Below, in pieces: positions 36,784 to 45,113 of a stretch of DNA of 64,000 nt; within the stretch, counting starts at the first letter, position 1, and the number at the start of each line of letters is the position of its first letter. The stretch spans positions 1,054,001-1,118,000 of the forward strand of contig OZ245920.1 of assembly GCA_965229685.1 (NCBI GenBank), written 5' to 3'. The notes beneath the pieces were generated by a model, which was not told the DNA's origin, did not search any database, and saw nothing but the letters and a program-made list of their open reading frames with translations. This stretch comes from Pacificispira sp033344895. GTDB lineage: Bacteria; Pseudomonadota; Alphaproteobacteria; UBA8366; Aestuariispiraceae. The position numbers were made by a program, and so were the translations under genes.

Positions 36784-37494
36784 ATGACCGCTCCCTGGAC
36801 CGTCACGACCCTGACCCTGTTCCCGGAAATGTTCCCCGGGTTCCTCGGCCAATCCCTTGCCGGCAAGGCGCTGGAGAAGGGAGTCTGGCAGATGGACGCC
36901 GTGGACATTCGGGGCTTCGCCACCGACCGTCATCAGACGGTGGACGATGCACCGATGGGCGGCGGGGCCGGCATGGTGATGCGGCCGGACGTGCTGGATG
37001 CGGCGATCTCCGCCGTGTCGGACCGTCCGGGCCCGATGGTCTATCTCTCGCCGCGTGGCCGGGTCTTCGACCAGGCGACGGCGCGGGACTGGGCCGAGGG
37101 GCCGGGGCTGAAGATCCTGTGCGGTCGGTACGAGGGCGTCGATCAGCGGGTGCTGGACAAGTGGGAGATCGAGGAGGTCAGCCTCGGCGATTTCGTTCTT
37201 TCCGGCGGCGAACCGGCGGCCCTGGCGATGCTGGACGCGGTGCTGCGTCTCTTGCCGGGCTATCTCGGGTCGCGCGAATCCCTGGACGAGGAAAGCTTCG
37301 AAAGCGGGTTGCTGGAATACCCGCAATATACGCGGCCGGCGGAATGGGACGGACGGGCGGTGCCCGAAGTCCTGCTGTCCGGTCATCACGAGAATATCCG
37401 GGCCTGGAGACGGGCCCAGGCCGAAGCCGTCACACAGCGGCGCCGGCCGGATCTTTGGGCCCGCCATACCGGGTCGAAACACGTTGCGTGCTGA
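36784..37494 (+). CDS. trmD: tRNA (guanine37-N1)-methyltransferase
   Basis: Makes m1G37 in tRNAs, preventing frameshifts. The 236-residue SPOUT-class protein shows TLTLFPEMFPGFLGQSLAGKAL, DDAPMGGGAGMVM, CGRYEGVDQRV and the knot segment EEVSLGDFVLSGGEPAAL. Normal length. Between rimM and rplS in the conserved operon. Confidence 0.98.
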   Translation: MTAPWTVTTLTLFPEMFPGFLGQSLAGKALEKGVWQMDAVDIRGFATDRHQTVDDAPMGGGAGMVMRPDVLDAAISAVSDRPGPMVYLSPRGRVFDQATARDWAEGPGLKILCGRYEGVDQRVLDKWEIEEVSLGDFVLSGGEPAALAMLDAVLRLLPGYLGSRESLDEESFESGLLEYPQYTRPAEWDGRAVPEVLLSGHHENIRAWRRAQAEAVTQRRRPDLWARHTGSKHVAC

Positions 37495-37527
37495 ACGCAC
37501 GGATTTTTGCAGGAAAGGAACCCAGTC

Positions 37528-37938
37528 ATGAACATTATCGAACAGCTGAATGCCGAGCAGGTTGAAAAACAGCTGGCCGCGGGCGAAGCGGTGCCGGAAT
37601 TCTCTCCGGGTGACACCGTCCGTGTCCGCGTGAAGGTCGTCGAAGGCACGCGTGAACGTGTCCAGGCCTTCGAAGGCGTTTGCATCGGCCGCAAGAATGC
37701 CGGCGTGAACTCCAACTTCACCGTCCGCAAGATCTCCTACGGCGAAGGCGTGGAACGCGTGTTCCCGCTGTACAGCCCGCGGATCGAAGGCATCGACGTC
37801 GTGCGTCGCGGCAAGGTCCGCCGCGCGAAGCTGTACTACCTGCGCGGCCGCGCCGGCAAGTCGGCCCGTATCGTTGAGCGTACCACCGGCCGCGGCATGG
37901 AAAACGGCCGTTACGTCGGCGACAAGACGGACGCCTAA
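37528..37938 (+). CDS. rplS: 50S ribosomal protein L19
   Basis: Large-subunit protein at the 30S interface. The 136-residue product starts MNIIEQLNAEQ and has FSPGDTVRVRVKVVEGTRER, FEGVCIGRKNAGVNSNFTVR and RRGKVRRAKLYYLRGRAGKSAR. The internal ATG was chosen because AGGAAAGGA lies upstream and it matches the usual L19 start; a slightly earlier in-frame codon is unlikely. Last gene of the operon, followed by a terminator. Confidence 0.98.
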   Translation: MNIIEQLNAEQVEKQLAAGEAVPEFSPGDTVRVRVKVVEGTRERVQAFEGVCIGRKNAGVNSNFTVRKISYGEGVERVFPLYSPRIEGIDVVRRGKVRRAKLYYLRGRAGKSARIVERTTGRGMENGRYVGDKTDA

Positions 37939-38333
37939 GACCGTCCTACACGACGCTTCGTGACAGGGCGCGCATCGGGAAGCCGCAAGGCCTCCCGATG
38001 CGCCTTTCTGTGTCCGGGGCCAGGGCGATATGGTGTGCTGCGACCACTATCCTTGCCTCAGATGCTGCTTCGCCAGGCGTTTCTGTCGCGGCAACACAGT
38101 TTGATCGTCATGGACGCAACCGTCCGAGATTAGCGGCGTCCCTATCGGGGCAAGTGTAAGAATTACAATGTTTTCCCGGCGTGGCCGCCGTTTTCGTCGC
38201 GACGTCATTTCAGGCCGCTGCCACGTCTGATGGGCGTCCGTCCGCGCTAAGATGCGGAATGCCCTTTATAAATCCCGGCATTTGATGTATCCGCCTGCCA
38301 GAATTTCGTGGTGGAGATGTGAGGTCAGCCGGG
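37939..38333. other. Intergenic region upstream of leuC
   Basis: About 395 bases. The first 70 hold the rplS terminator. The rest should contain the leuC promoter and leader, but I see no confident promoter and no run of leucine codons typical of an attenuator peptide. A 23-codon frame beginning ATGCTGCTT near 38059 has scattered Leu codons only. Confidence 0.45.
37969..38008 (+). terminator. Rho-independent terminator after rplS
   Basis: GCGCATCGGGA pairs with TCCCGATGCGC and the stem continues through GCC/GGC with one mismatch around a GCAA loop; a short T-rich end follows. Ends the ffh-rplS operon. Confidence 0.8.
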
Positions 38334-39740
38334 ATGAGCCAGCCGAAGACGCTTTTCGATAAGATTTGGGATAGCCACGTTGTGGACCGTCAGGACGACG
38401 GCAACTGCCTGATCTACATCGACCGTCACCTGGTGCATGAGGTGACCAGCCCGCAGGCTTTCGAAGGGCTGCGCAATGCCGGGCGCAAGGTGCGCCGTCC
38501 GGAAATGACGCTGGCCGTGCCGGATCATAACGTTCCGACCGAAAACCGCGCCGGCGGCATTGCCGACGAGGAAAGCCGCATTCAGGTCGAAACCCTGGCG
38601 AAGAACGCCAAGGATTTCGGCGTCCCCTATTTCGACATGTTCGATATCCGCCAGGGCATCGTGCACATCATCGGCCCGGAACAGGGGTTCACCCTGCCGG
38701 GCATGACCATTGTCTGCGGTGACAGCCACACGGCGACACACGGCGCCTTCGGGTCGCTGGCCTTCGGGATCGGCACGTCGGAGGTCGAACACGTCCTGGC
38801 GACCCAGACGCTTCAACAGCGGCCGGCCAAGAACATGCGCGTCACCGTGAACGGCGCCCTGCCGACCGGCGTGACCGCCAAGGACCTGATCCTCGCCATC
38901 ATCGGCAAGATCGGCACGGCCGGCGGCACCGGTCATGTCATCGAATTCGCCGGTCAGGCGATCCGCGACCTGTCGATGGAAGGCCGAATGACGGTCTGCA
39001 ACATGACCATCGAAGGAGGCGCCCGTGCCGGCCTGATCGCGCCGGATCAGAAGACCTTCGATTATCTCAAGGGCCGCACCATGGCACCGAAGGGCGAATC
39101 TTGGGAACAGGCCGTCGATTATTGGCGCACGCTGCCGTCCGATGAGGGCGCGTTCTACGACAAGGAAGTCGAGCTGGACGTGGCCGACATCCCGCCGCAG
39201 GTGACCTGGGGAACCAGCCCTGAGGACGTCGCGCCGATCACCGGCACCGTCCCATCGCCGGAAAGTTTCGCAGGCGGCAAGCGCGAGGCGGCGCAACGCT
39301 CCCTGGACTATATGGGCCTGAAGGCGGGCATGCCGCTGACCGATGTGAAGATCGACAAGGTCTTCATCGGCTCCTGTACCAATGGCCGGATCGAAGATCT
39401 GCGTGAAGTCGCCGCGGTCGCAAAGGGCCGCAAGGTCGCTGACGGGATCCACGCCATGGTCGTACCGGGCTCCGGCCTGGTGAAGGAACAGGCGGAGAAG
39501 GAAGGGCTGGACCGCATCCTGACCGAGGCCGGTTTCGACTGGCGCGAGCCGGGCTGCTCCATGTGTCTGGCGATGAATGCGGACAAGCTGAAGCCGCAGG
39601 AACGCTGTGCGTCGACCTCCAATCGCAACTTCGAAGGCCGTCAGGGCCGGGGTGGGCGAACCCATCTGGTCAGCCCGGGCATGGCCGCTGCCGCCGCGCT
39701 CAAGGGCACCTTGGCGGACGTCCGGGAGTATCTGAAATGA
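38334..39740 (+). CDS. leuC: 3-isopropylmalate dehydratase large subunit
   Basis: Aconitase-type isomerase of leucine synthesis, with the iron-sulfur cluster. The 468-residue protein has KTLFDKIWDSHVV, CGDSHTATHGAFGSLAFG and the cluster ligands in IGSCTNGRIEDL and GCSMCLAMN. The ATG was chosen over a GTG 15 bases upstream as it gives the standard N-terminus. Its stop overlaps the start of a 56-residue ORF (ATGA), which then leads to leuD. Confidence 0.97.
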   Translation: MSQPKTLFDKIWDSHVVDRQDDGNCLIYIDRHLVHEVTSPQAFEGLRNAGRKVRRPEMTLAVPDHNVPTENRAGGIADEESRIQVETLAKNAKDFGVPYFDMFDIRQGIVHIIGPEQGFTLPGMTIVCGDSHTATHGAFGSLAFGIGTSEVEHVLATQTLQQRPAKNMRVTVNGALPTGVTAKDLILAIIGKIGTAGGTGHVIEFAGQAIRDLSMEGRMTVCNMTIEGGARAGLIAPDQKTFDYLKGRTMAPKGESWEQAVDYWRTLPSDEGAFYDKEVELDVADIPPQVTWGTSPEDVAPITGTVPSPESFAGGKREAAQRSLDYMGLKAGMPLTDVKIDKVFIGSCTNGRIEDLREVAAVAKGRKVADGIHAMVVPGSGLVKEQAEKEGLDRILTEAGFDWREPGCSMCLAMNADKLKPQERCASTSNRNFEGRQGRGGRTHLVSPGMAAAAALKGTLADVREYLK

Positions 39741-39907
39741 TCGCCGAAACCACACTTCCCGAAGATCACCTGGATCGCCTGTTCGGCCGTGACCTGCGCA
39801 GCGCCGGCTGGCGGGTCGACGTCCCGGCCCCGGCCAACGATGACGACCTGATCAACATCGTCGACCCGTCCTTCATCCTGTCGCTGCTGAAGCGGCGCGG
39901 GCGGTAA
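39737..39907 (+). CDS. Small hypothetical protein between leuC and leuD
   Basis: A 56-residue acidic protein, translationally coupled to leuC through an ATGA overlap and 18 bases before leuD. Sequence features: LPEDHLDRLFGRDL, a Trp, NDDDLINIVDP and a basic end SLLKRRGR. No signal peptide or membrane segment, no recognised domain. The tight packing inside a biosynthetic operon and lack of alternative strand coding support a real gene. It could stabilise or regulate the LeuCD complex; that is speculation. Confidence 0.7.
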   Translation: MIAETTLPEDHLDRLFGRDLRSAGWRVDVPAPANDDDLINIVDPSFILSLLKRRGR

Positions 39908-39925
39908 GAAAAGGAGAACGGATCC

Positions 39926-40546
39926 ATGAAACCTTTCAAGGAAATGACCGGCATCGCCGCGCCGATGAACCTGATCAATATCGACACGGATATGATCATC
40001 CCGAAGCAGTTCCTGAAGACGATTCAGCGCTCCGGCCTGGGCAAGAACCTGTTCGACGAGATGCGCTATAATGACGATGGCAGCGAGAAGGCCGATTTCG
40101 TGCTGAACCGCGAGCCCTACCGGCACGCGTCGATCCTGATCGCCGGCGACAATTTCGGCTGCGGATCCAGCCGTGAGCACGCGCCCTGGGCGCTGGAGGA
40201 TTTCGGCATCCGTTGCGTAATCGCGCCGAGTTTCGCCGACATCTTCCACAACAACTGCTTCAAGAACGGTATTCTGCCGATCCGTCTGCCGGAGGAAACC
40301 GTCAATGTGCTGATGGAAAAGGCGGATCGCGGTCAGAACGCGATGTTCACCATCGATCTGGAGCGCCAGGTCGTAGTCGATCCGGATGGCGAAGAGGTGT
40401 CGTTCGAGGTCGATCCCTTCCGCAAACACTGCCTGCTGAACGGTCTCGACGATATCGGACTGACCTTGCAGAAGGGCGAAGCAATCGACAGTTTCGAGGC
40501 GGCCCGCGCCAAAACCGCGCCCTGGGTGACGCCCGACGCCGCTTGA
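39926..40546 (+). CDS. leuD: 3-isopropylmalate dehydratase small subunit
   Basis: Swivel-domain subunit that completes the LeuCD isomerase. The 206-residue protein has NLINIDTDMIIPKQFLKTI, GDNFGCGSSREHAPWAL and FADIFHNNCFKNGILPI. Ribosome site AAGGAGAACGG is strong. Followed by a terminator, so the leu operon in this window is leuC-small ORF-leuD; leuB is not seen here. Confidence 0.97.
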   Translation: MKPFKEMTGIAAPMNLINIDTDMIIPKQFLKTIQRSGLGKNLFDEMRYNDDGSEKADFVLNREPYRHASILIAGDNFGCGSSREHAPWALEDFGIRCVIAPSFADIFHNNCFKNGILPIRLPEETVNVLMEKADRGQNAMFTIDLERQVVVDPDGEEVSFEVDPFRKHCLLNGLDDIGLTLQKGEAIDSFEAARAKTAPWVTPDAA

Positions 40547-40579
40547 AATTCATAAATCTGTATCAGTATACTGGTACCG

Positions 40580-40616
40580 CGCCCCCGAAAACCGGTCTTC
40601 GGGGGCGTTTGTTTTT
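40580..40616 (+). terminator. Rho-independent terminator after leuD
   Basis: CGCCCCCGAA pairs with TTCGGGGGCG around an 8-base loop, then TTTGTTTTT. Confidence 0.92.
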
Positions 40617-40693
40617 GCAATTGTCTCTTTTTACCCCCTTAATGTTCTGATAATTTGCCCCTATAATGTTCTTTTCGCTGGTAGGAGGATACC

Positions 40694-41053
40694 ATGTCGG
40701 ATGCGCGTGAACCGCAGGACCGCAAGATCAATTATGTCGAGTTCCTGACCCGAGATATCGACAAGATGAAGGCATTTTATGGCGGGGCGTTCGGCTGGAC
40801 CTTCACGGATTACGGACCGGCGTATTGTGAGTTTGACGACGGGCATATGAAGGGTGGCTTCGCGGAGGGCGAGCCGCAGCCGACGGGCGGCGCACTTGTG
40901 GTGCTGTATGCCGTTGACCTGGAGGCCTGCCAGGCGGCGATCGAGGCGGCGGGCGGCAAGATCGTCAAACCGACCTTTGAGTTCCCCGGCGGCAGGCGGT
41001 TCCATTTTTCGGATCCGGAAGGCTACGAACTGGCCGTCTGGACCGCCGCGTAG
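40694..41053 (+). CDS. VOC (glyoxalase-fold) family protein
   Basis: A 119-residue single-domain vicinal-oxygen-chelate protein. The opening NYVEFLTRDIDKMKAFYGGAF and the close FHFSDPEGYELAVW are the family signature, with a likely metal-type Glu in the last strand. Ribosome site AGGAGG. Reaction unknown; the family includes glyoxalases, dioxygenases and antibiotic-binding proteins. Confidence 0.9.
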   Translation: MSDAREPQDRKINYVEFLTRDIDKMKAFYGGAFGWTFTDYGPAYCEFDDGHMKGGFAEGEPQPTGGALVVLYAVDLEACQAAIEAAGGKIVKPTFEFPGGRRFHFSDPEGYELAVWTAA

Positions 41054-41058
41054 GGGGC

Positions 41059-41526
41059 CTATCGCGGCTCGCCGGCGAGGGAACGGTAGCCTTCGTCGGA
41101 GAGCTGCGCGGCGATATCCAGCATCAGCCCTTCCAGGATCAGGAATGCGGCGTTGCGGCTGTCCCGGGCGCGTTCCATGGCGGCTTGCAGGACCGCCGGA
41201 TCGCGTTCCCCGGCGCGCATGAGGTCCCGCACGGCGTCCCGGGCATTCCGGCTTTCCTGCCAGGCGTCGGACAGGGCAGGGCCGTGACGCTCCTTCAGCG
41301 CCATCATGATGGCTGCATCGGCATCACCGAGGTGGCGCAGGAATCGCTGCTCCGGCCCGCGGTCTCGCATGAAATGCATCATTTCCCGGAACGGCTTGTG
41401 GTGCGGCCCGTCATGCCAGTGATGACGCAGGGCTCCGACGGCCAGAAAGCCGATCAGGAACAGGTTGAGCGCCAGCGACCCGATCAGCAGCCAACGCATC
41501 CGAGAAGACTTGCGTGCGGTGCTCAC
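41059..41526 (-). CDS. Periplasmic heavy-metal sensor/CpxP-like protein
   Basis: A 155-residue membrane-anchored protein. One transmembrane helix at about residues 11-33, then a His-rich segment (RHHWHDGPHHKPF) and a long helical region (RDAVRDLMRAGERDPAVLQAAM) typical of the metal-resistance/Spy-CpxP fold. Overlaps the upstream anti-sigma-like gene by four bases. With the ECF sigma gene it probably forms an envelope or metal stress module; it may modulate the anti-sigma factor. Confidence 0.82.
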   Translation of the reverse strand: MSTARKSSRMRWLLIGSLALNLFLIGFLAVGALRHHWHDGPHHKPFREMMHFMRDRGPEQRFLRHLGDADAAIMMALKERHGPALSDAWQESRNARDAVRDLMRAGERDPAVLQAAMERARDSRNAAFLILEGLMLDIAAQLSDEGYRSLAGEPR

Positions 41527-41975
41527 AGGCTGTCCTCCATGCTGATGAAGGGTTCGAATCCTTCGCCGGACGTCGTTTCGGTCGACGCCGGACTGCTTCC
41601 CAGACGGGCAATGTCGGCCGAGGCGTCCGGATTGGCCACACCGGCCCAGATACCCAGAACGAGAGCGGCTGCGAGCGCGCCGGCCGGTTGCCAGATCGGC
41701 CCGGGCCAGTCGAGCAGGCGCTGCAGCCGGGCGATGGGGGAGACGGGGGCCGCCGCATCGATGCGCAGCCGCTCCTGCGTCTCATGGCTGATGTCCGGCA
41801 CGCTTGCCAGGGCCAATAGATCATCCAGCGCCCGGGCCTCAGCCAGGGCCGCACGCAAGCGCGGGTCGTCGGTCGCGGCCATCAGGCTCTGCGCCGCGAC
41901 CCTTTCTTCCGCAGGCCAGCGCAACGGGTCGGCGCCATAGGCGGCGATCAGTTCCAGGATGCGGTCTTCGGTCAT
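41523..41975 (-). CDS. Putative anti-sigma factor
   Basis: A 150-residue protein with a cytoplasmic N-terminal part (LIAAYGADPLRWPAEERVAAQ), a single transmembrane helix at about 98-115 and a short periplasmic tail. The start codon chosen has AAGGA eight bases upstream; a Met three codons earlier sits too close to that site. Its position directly after an ECF sigma gene and before the CpxP-like gene is the main reason for the call. No zinc-binding HxxxCxxC motif, so it is not of the ZAS type. Confidence 0.7.
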   Translation of the reverse strand: MTEDRILELIAAYGADPLRWPAEERVAAQSLMAATDDPRLRAALAEARALDDLLALASVPDISHETQERLRIDAAAPVSPIARLQRLLDWPGPIWQPAGALAAALVLGIWAGVANPDASADIARLGSSPASTETTSGEGFEPFISMEDSL

Positions 41976-42021
41976 CGTTTCCATCCTTGTTCGGCTTGAA
42001 GACCCGGTACGTTATCGAAAG

Positions 42022-42681
42022 TCATATCAAATCCGCCTTGTCCGGTTCCAGCCGTGCACGCAATGTGCGGCGCCCGCGTGCCAGCAGCGATTCCAGCGCG
42101 TCGACAGAGACCCCCATCGCGACGGCGGCCTCGGTTTGCGGCAATCCTTCGAAATGAACCATGGCGATGGCGGCGCGCTGGCGGTCGGGAAGGCTGTTCA
42201 GGGCCTCACGAACGCGCGTACCGATGTCGCGGGTCTGGCGCCGCGTTTCGGCACCCGGTGTCGGATCAGCCTGCATTTCCAGCACTCTTTCGTCGCTCGT
42301 CCAGCGCTTGCGCCGACGCAGGCGGTCGATGCACAGGTTGCGCGATGTGCGCATCAGCCAGCCGCCCGCGTCGCGATCCGGTGCGGAGGCGCCGGTTTTT
42401 CGCCCCAGCACCTTCCAAAGGCGTGCGAAGCTTTCCTGCGTCGCGTCTTCGGCCTCGTCGGCCTCCCCCAGGACACGATAGCAATTGGCGAAGACGCGTC
42501 CGGTATAGCGGTCGAGCAAGTAGCGAAAGGCCGCGCCGTCGCCGCGCGCCGCCGCCGCCAGAAGGTCTCCGTCGCCCGCCTCCGCCGAGGCTGTGTCGGT
42601 CGGTTTGACCGTCATGCCATATCCCAAACCATGCGCGAAACGGTCGGACGGAAACAGGGCCTGTGACCGATCATGTGTCAT
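42022..42681 (-). CDS. ECF RNA polymerase sigma factor
   Basis: About 219 residues. Region 2 (AFRYLLDRYTGRVFANCYRVLG, split by the conserved DAEDATQESF-like motif EADEAEDATQESFARLW) and region 4 (LPDRQRAAIAMVHFEGLPQTEA with the helix-turn-helix ALESLLARGRRTLR) are clear. Start is uncertain: 42681 or 42615 (MTVKPTD) are both possible. The EF-hand gene upstream and the anti-sigma and CpxP-like genes downstream lie in the same direction, forming one unit. Confidence 0.92.
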   Translation of the reverse strand: MTHDRSQALFPSDRFAHGLGYGMTVKPTDTASAEAGDGDLLAAAARGDGAAFRYLLDRYTGRVFANCYRVLGEADEAEDATQESFARLWKVLGRKTGASAPDRDAGGWLMRTSRNLCIDRLRRRKRWTSDERVLEMQADPTPGAETRRQTRDIGTRVREALNSLPDRQRAAIAMVHFEGLPQTEAAVAMGVSVDALESLLARGRRTLRARLEPDKADLI

Positions 42682-42718
42682 CCTGCGCCGTCTCCGTCCG
42701 ATCCGCAATTTCACCCGA

Positions 42719-43273
42719 TCAGCGGTGGTGCCGATCGCGCATCTGCTGCAGTTCGTCAGCGTCGATGATACCGTCTTCATTGGCATCGAGGCGAGACATC
42801 AAGCGCTCAGACATGGCGGCCATTTCTGCGGGGTTCAAGCGGCCGTTGCCGTCTTCGTCCATCCAGGAGAAGCGTTTGCCGCCCCAGTTGCGATCTTTGC
42901 CGGCCGCCATGAACTCGTCCTGGGAAATCAGGCCGTCTCCATCGGAATCCATCGCAGCGAAATGCAGCGCCCGGAATCCTTCGGTCAGCTCGCGCGGCGT
43001 CAGTTCGCCATTGCTGTCCGCATCCATGGCCTGGAACCGAGCGTCGCGGAAGGAAGCGATTTCCTCGACGGTCAGATTACCGTCTCCGTTGGTATCGATC
43101 TGCCCGATCATCCGCTCCAAATGCGGACCGCCATGTCCGTGCGGGCCGTGATGGCCCCAGCCGCCCCAGCCGCCGGGGCCGCTCTTGGCCATGCCGACGC
43201 CGGCGCCGGCCACCAGCGCGGCCATGCCGATACCGCCAGCGATCAGGATCGATTTGGTCTTGGAAACCTTCAT
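42719..43273 (-). CDS. EF-hand calcium-binding protein, exported
   Basis: A 184-residue protein with a hydrophobic signal segment (ILIAGGIGMAALVAGAGVGM) and Gly/His-rich linker, then several EF-hand loops: DTNGDGNLTVEE, DADSNGELTPRE, DSDGDGLISQDE, DEDGNGRLNPAE and DANEDGIIDADE. The ATG has a strong AAGGAGC site; the frame extends upstream without similarity. Likely periplasmic calcium binding. It is the first gene of the sigma-factor module, so it may be a sensor input or regulon member. Confidence 0.9.
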   Translation of the reverse strand: MKVSKTKSILIAGGIGMAALVAGAGVGMAKSGPGGWGGWGHHGPHGHGGPHLERMIGQIDTNGDGNLTVEEIASFRDARFQAMDADSNGELTPRELTEGFRALHFAAMDSDGDGLISQDEFMAAGKDRNWGGKRFSWMDEDGNGRLNPAEMAAMSERLMSRLDANEDGIIDADELQQMRDRHHR

Positions 43274-43370
43274 GCGCGTTGCTCCTTCAGGGTCAGGGGG
43301 GAGGAGGGGGATCCATCCCGTTCGTGACCCCAAGGACGCGTTTCCGGCGCGCTTCCGTCGGAAAAAATCG

Positions 43371-44330
43371 CTATCGCGTCGCAGCCCGGCGCAGCCGGTC
43401 GTTGATTGCCAGTCCCAGTCCTCGTTCCGGCACAGGCGCAACGGCGATCCCGGCATAGCGGCTCGGCACGTCCAGGTCGTGCAGCATGCGGAACAGGTTC
43501 GCAGCAGCTTCCAGAAGATCGCCGTCGGTACTGAGGCTGACCAACCCCGGGATGTCGCCGAACCCCAGATGTGCCTCGCCCGGTTTGGCCGTCTCGGCAT
43601 TCAGGCGAAGCGGCAGGCCGGGTGCATAATGGCTCAGGAGCATTCCCGGCGATTTCGGCGCGTTCTCTTCATGCAGGCTGTGTACGACACGCCGTCCTGT
43701 CAGTTCCTCAACAGCCTCGACTGCCAGCCCGCCGGGGCGCAGCAGCACCGGCGCCTCACCGGTCGCATCCAGTACGGTGCTTTCGACGCCGACCTTGCAG
43801 GCGCCGCCATCCAGGATCAGATCGACCCGCCCGTTCAGGGAGGCCGCGACATGATCGGCGGCGGTGGGGCTGAGCCGCCCCGACGCATTGGCGCTGGGGG
43901 CTGCAATGGGGCGCCCGGTCAGGCGCAACAGATCGCGGGCACCGCCATGGGCCGGCATCCGCACTGCGACGGTATCGAGGCCGGCGCTGACCAGGCGGGA
44001 CAGACCGCTGTCCGGACGCCGTTTCAGGACCAGGGTCAATGGCCCGGGCCAGAATCGGTCTGACAGTCGCTGCGCCAGGTCTGTTACGACGACATGCCGT
44101 CGTAGGGCATCGGCGTCGGCGAAATGAACGATCAGGGGGTTGAACTGCGGCCGTCCCTTTGCCGCGAAAATCGATGCCGTCGCCGTATCATCGGTCGCAT
44201 CCGCCCCCAGCCCGTAGACGGTTTCCGTGGGAAAGGCGACCAGACCGCCGCGCCGCAAGGTCCTGGCCGCACGGTCCAGGCCAGCTTCGTCCAGGGCAAT
44301 CGTCTCTGTCTTGCGTGGTTCAATGCTCAT
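43371..44330 (-). CDS. L-threonylcarbamoyladenylate synthase (Sua5/YwlC type)
   Basis: Makes threonylcarbamoyl-AMP for the t6A37 modification of tRNA. The 319-residue protein has the YrdC domain (RTLRRGGLVAFPTETVYGLG, KGRPQFNPLIVHF, RFWPGPLTLVLKR, SANASGRLSPT) and the C-terminal Sua5 domain after a SPGMLLSHYAPGLPL linker. Starts at MSIEPRKT. Divergent from a ParA-like gene over a 147-base region with a perfect palindrome (44391-44410). Confidence 0.94.
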   Translation of the reverse strand: MSIEPRKTETIALDEAGLDRAARTLRRGGLVAFPTETVYGLGADATDDTATASIFAAKGRPQFNPLIVHFADADALRRHVVVTDLAQRLSDRFWPGPLTLVLKRRPDSGLSRLVSAGLDTVAVRMPAHGGARDLLRLTGRPIAAPSANASGRLSPTAADHVAASLNGRVDLILDGGACKVGVESTVLDATGEAPVLLRPGGLAVEAVEELTGRRVVHSLHEENAPKSPGMLLSHYAPGLPLRLNAETAKPGEAHLGFGDIPGLVSLSTDGDLLEAAANLFRMLHDLDVPSRYAGIAVAPVPERGLGLAINDRLRRAATR

Positions 44331-44390
44331 GACCGGCTTATGCCGCCGGGCGGCACCGCTGACAAGTCCGGGCGGTCGGGCCGGTCGTGT

Positions 44391-44410
44391 CATTTCGCAC
44401 CTGCGAAATG
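44391..44410. promoter_or_regulatory. Perfect 9-base inverted repeat (operator candidate)
   Basis: CATTTCGCA and TGCGAAATG separated by two bases, centred in the region between the divergent Sua5-type gene and the parA-like gene. The symmetry and place suggest a protein-binding site acting on one or both genes. Confidence 0.55.
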
Positions 44411-44477
44411 GATTTGCCTGGACCGGATCATTCATGTCACGCTTGGACGGTCCAGCCTTTGGGGGAGTCAGCCTTTC

Positions 44478-45113
44478 ATGACCGCAAAGATCTTTACCGT
44501 TGCCCAGCAAAAGGGTGGCGCCGGCAAATCGACGCTGGCGGCCCATCTGGCCCTTGCCTGGGTCCTCAAGCGCAAATCCGTGGCGCTGGTGGATATCGAT
44601 CCGCAGCAGAGCCTGGCCGCGTGGTACGCGGCACGGGAACGTCATTTCGGCGAAGACCGGACCGGTCTGACCTTCGAGGCCATGACAGGATGGCGTGCCG
44701 CGCGCGTCGTCGAGAAACTGGCGGAATCTCACGATTTCATCCTGATCGACAGCCCACCGCATGCCGATACCGACGCCCGTGTCGCGGTACGGGCCGCGGA
44801 TATCGTTCTGGTCCCCGCGCAACCCAGCCCGCTGGATGTCTGGGCGACACAGCCGACGCTGGAACTGGCGGCGAAGGAGAAGTCCACCGCACTCATGGTT
44901 CTGAACCGGGTGCCGCCGCGCGCCAATCTCACTGCCCAGATGATCACAAGGCTGGGTGATTATCCGGTCAAGGTCGCCAAATCGACGATCGGCAATCGCG
45001 TCGCCTTCGCCGAAGCCATGGTCAGCGGCAGGACGGCGCTGGAAACCAAGGGCGCATCCGTCGCGGCGAAGGAGATCCGGGCGCTGGCCAACGAACTGGC
45101 GAAGGCAGTCTAG
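44478..45113 (+). CDS. ParA-family ATPase
   Basis: A 211-residue Walker-type ATPase with deviant P-loop QQKGGAGKSTLAAHLAL near residues 9-25, the A' motif LVDIDPQQSLAAWY and LIDSPPHADTDARV. Ribosome site GGGGGAG. There is no parB next to it, so it is an orphan ParA of the kind that positions cellular cargo rather than a chromosome-partition operon. Its 3' end overlaps by four bases the convergent DUF1835 gene. Confidence 0.92.
   Translation: MTAKIFTVAQQKGGAGKSTLAAHLALAWVLKRKSVALVDIDPQQSLAAWYAARERHFGEDRTGLTFEAMTGWRAARVVEKLAESHDFILIDSPPHADTDARVAVRAADIVLVPAQPSPLDVWATQPTLELAAKEKSTALMVLNRVPPRANLTAQMITRLGDYPVKVAKSTIGNRVAFAEAMVSGRTALETKGASVAAKEIRALANELAKAV

Noticed and set aside
38059..38130. Candidate leucine leader peptide upstream of leuC
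   Set aside because: Leucine codons are scattered rather than consecutive, and no antiterminator/terminator pair is evident.
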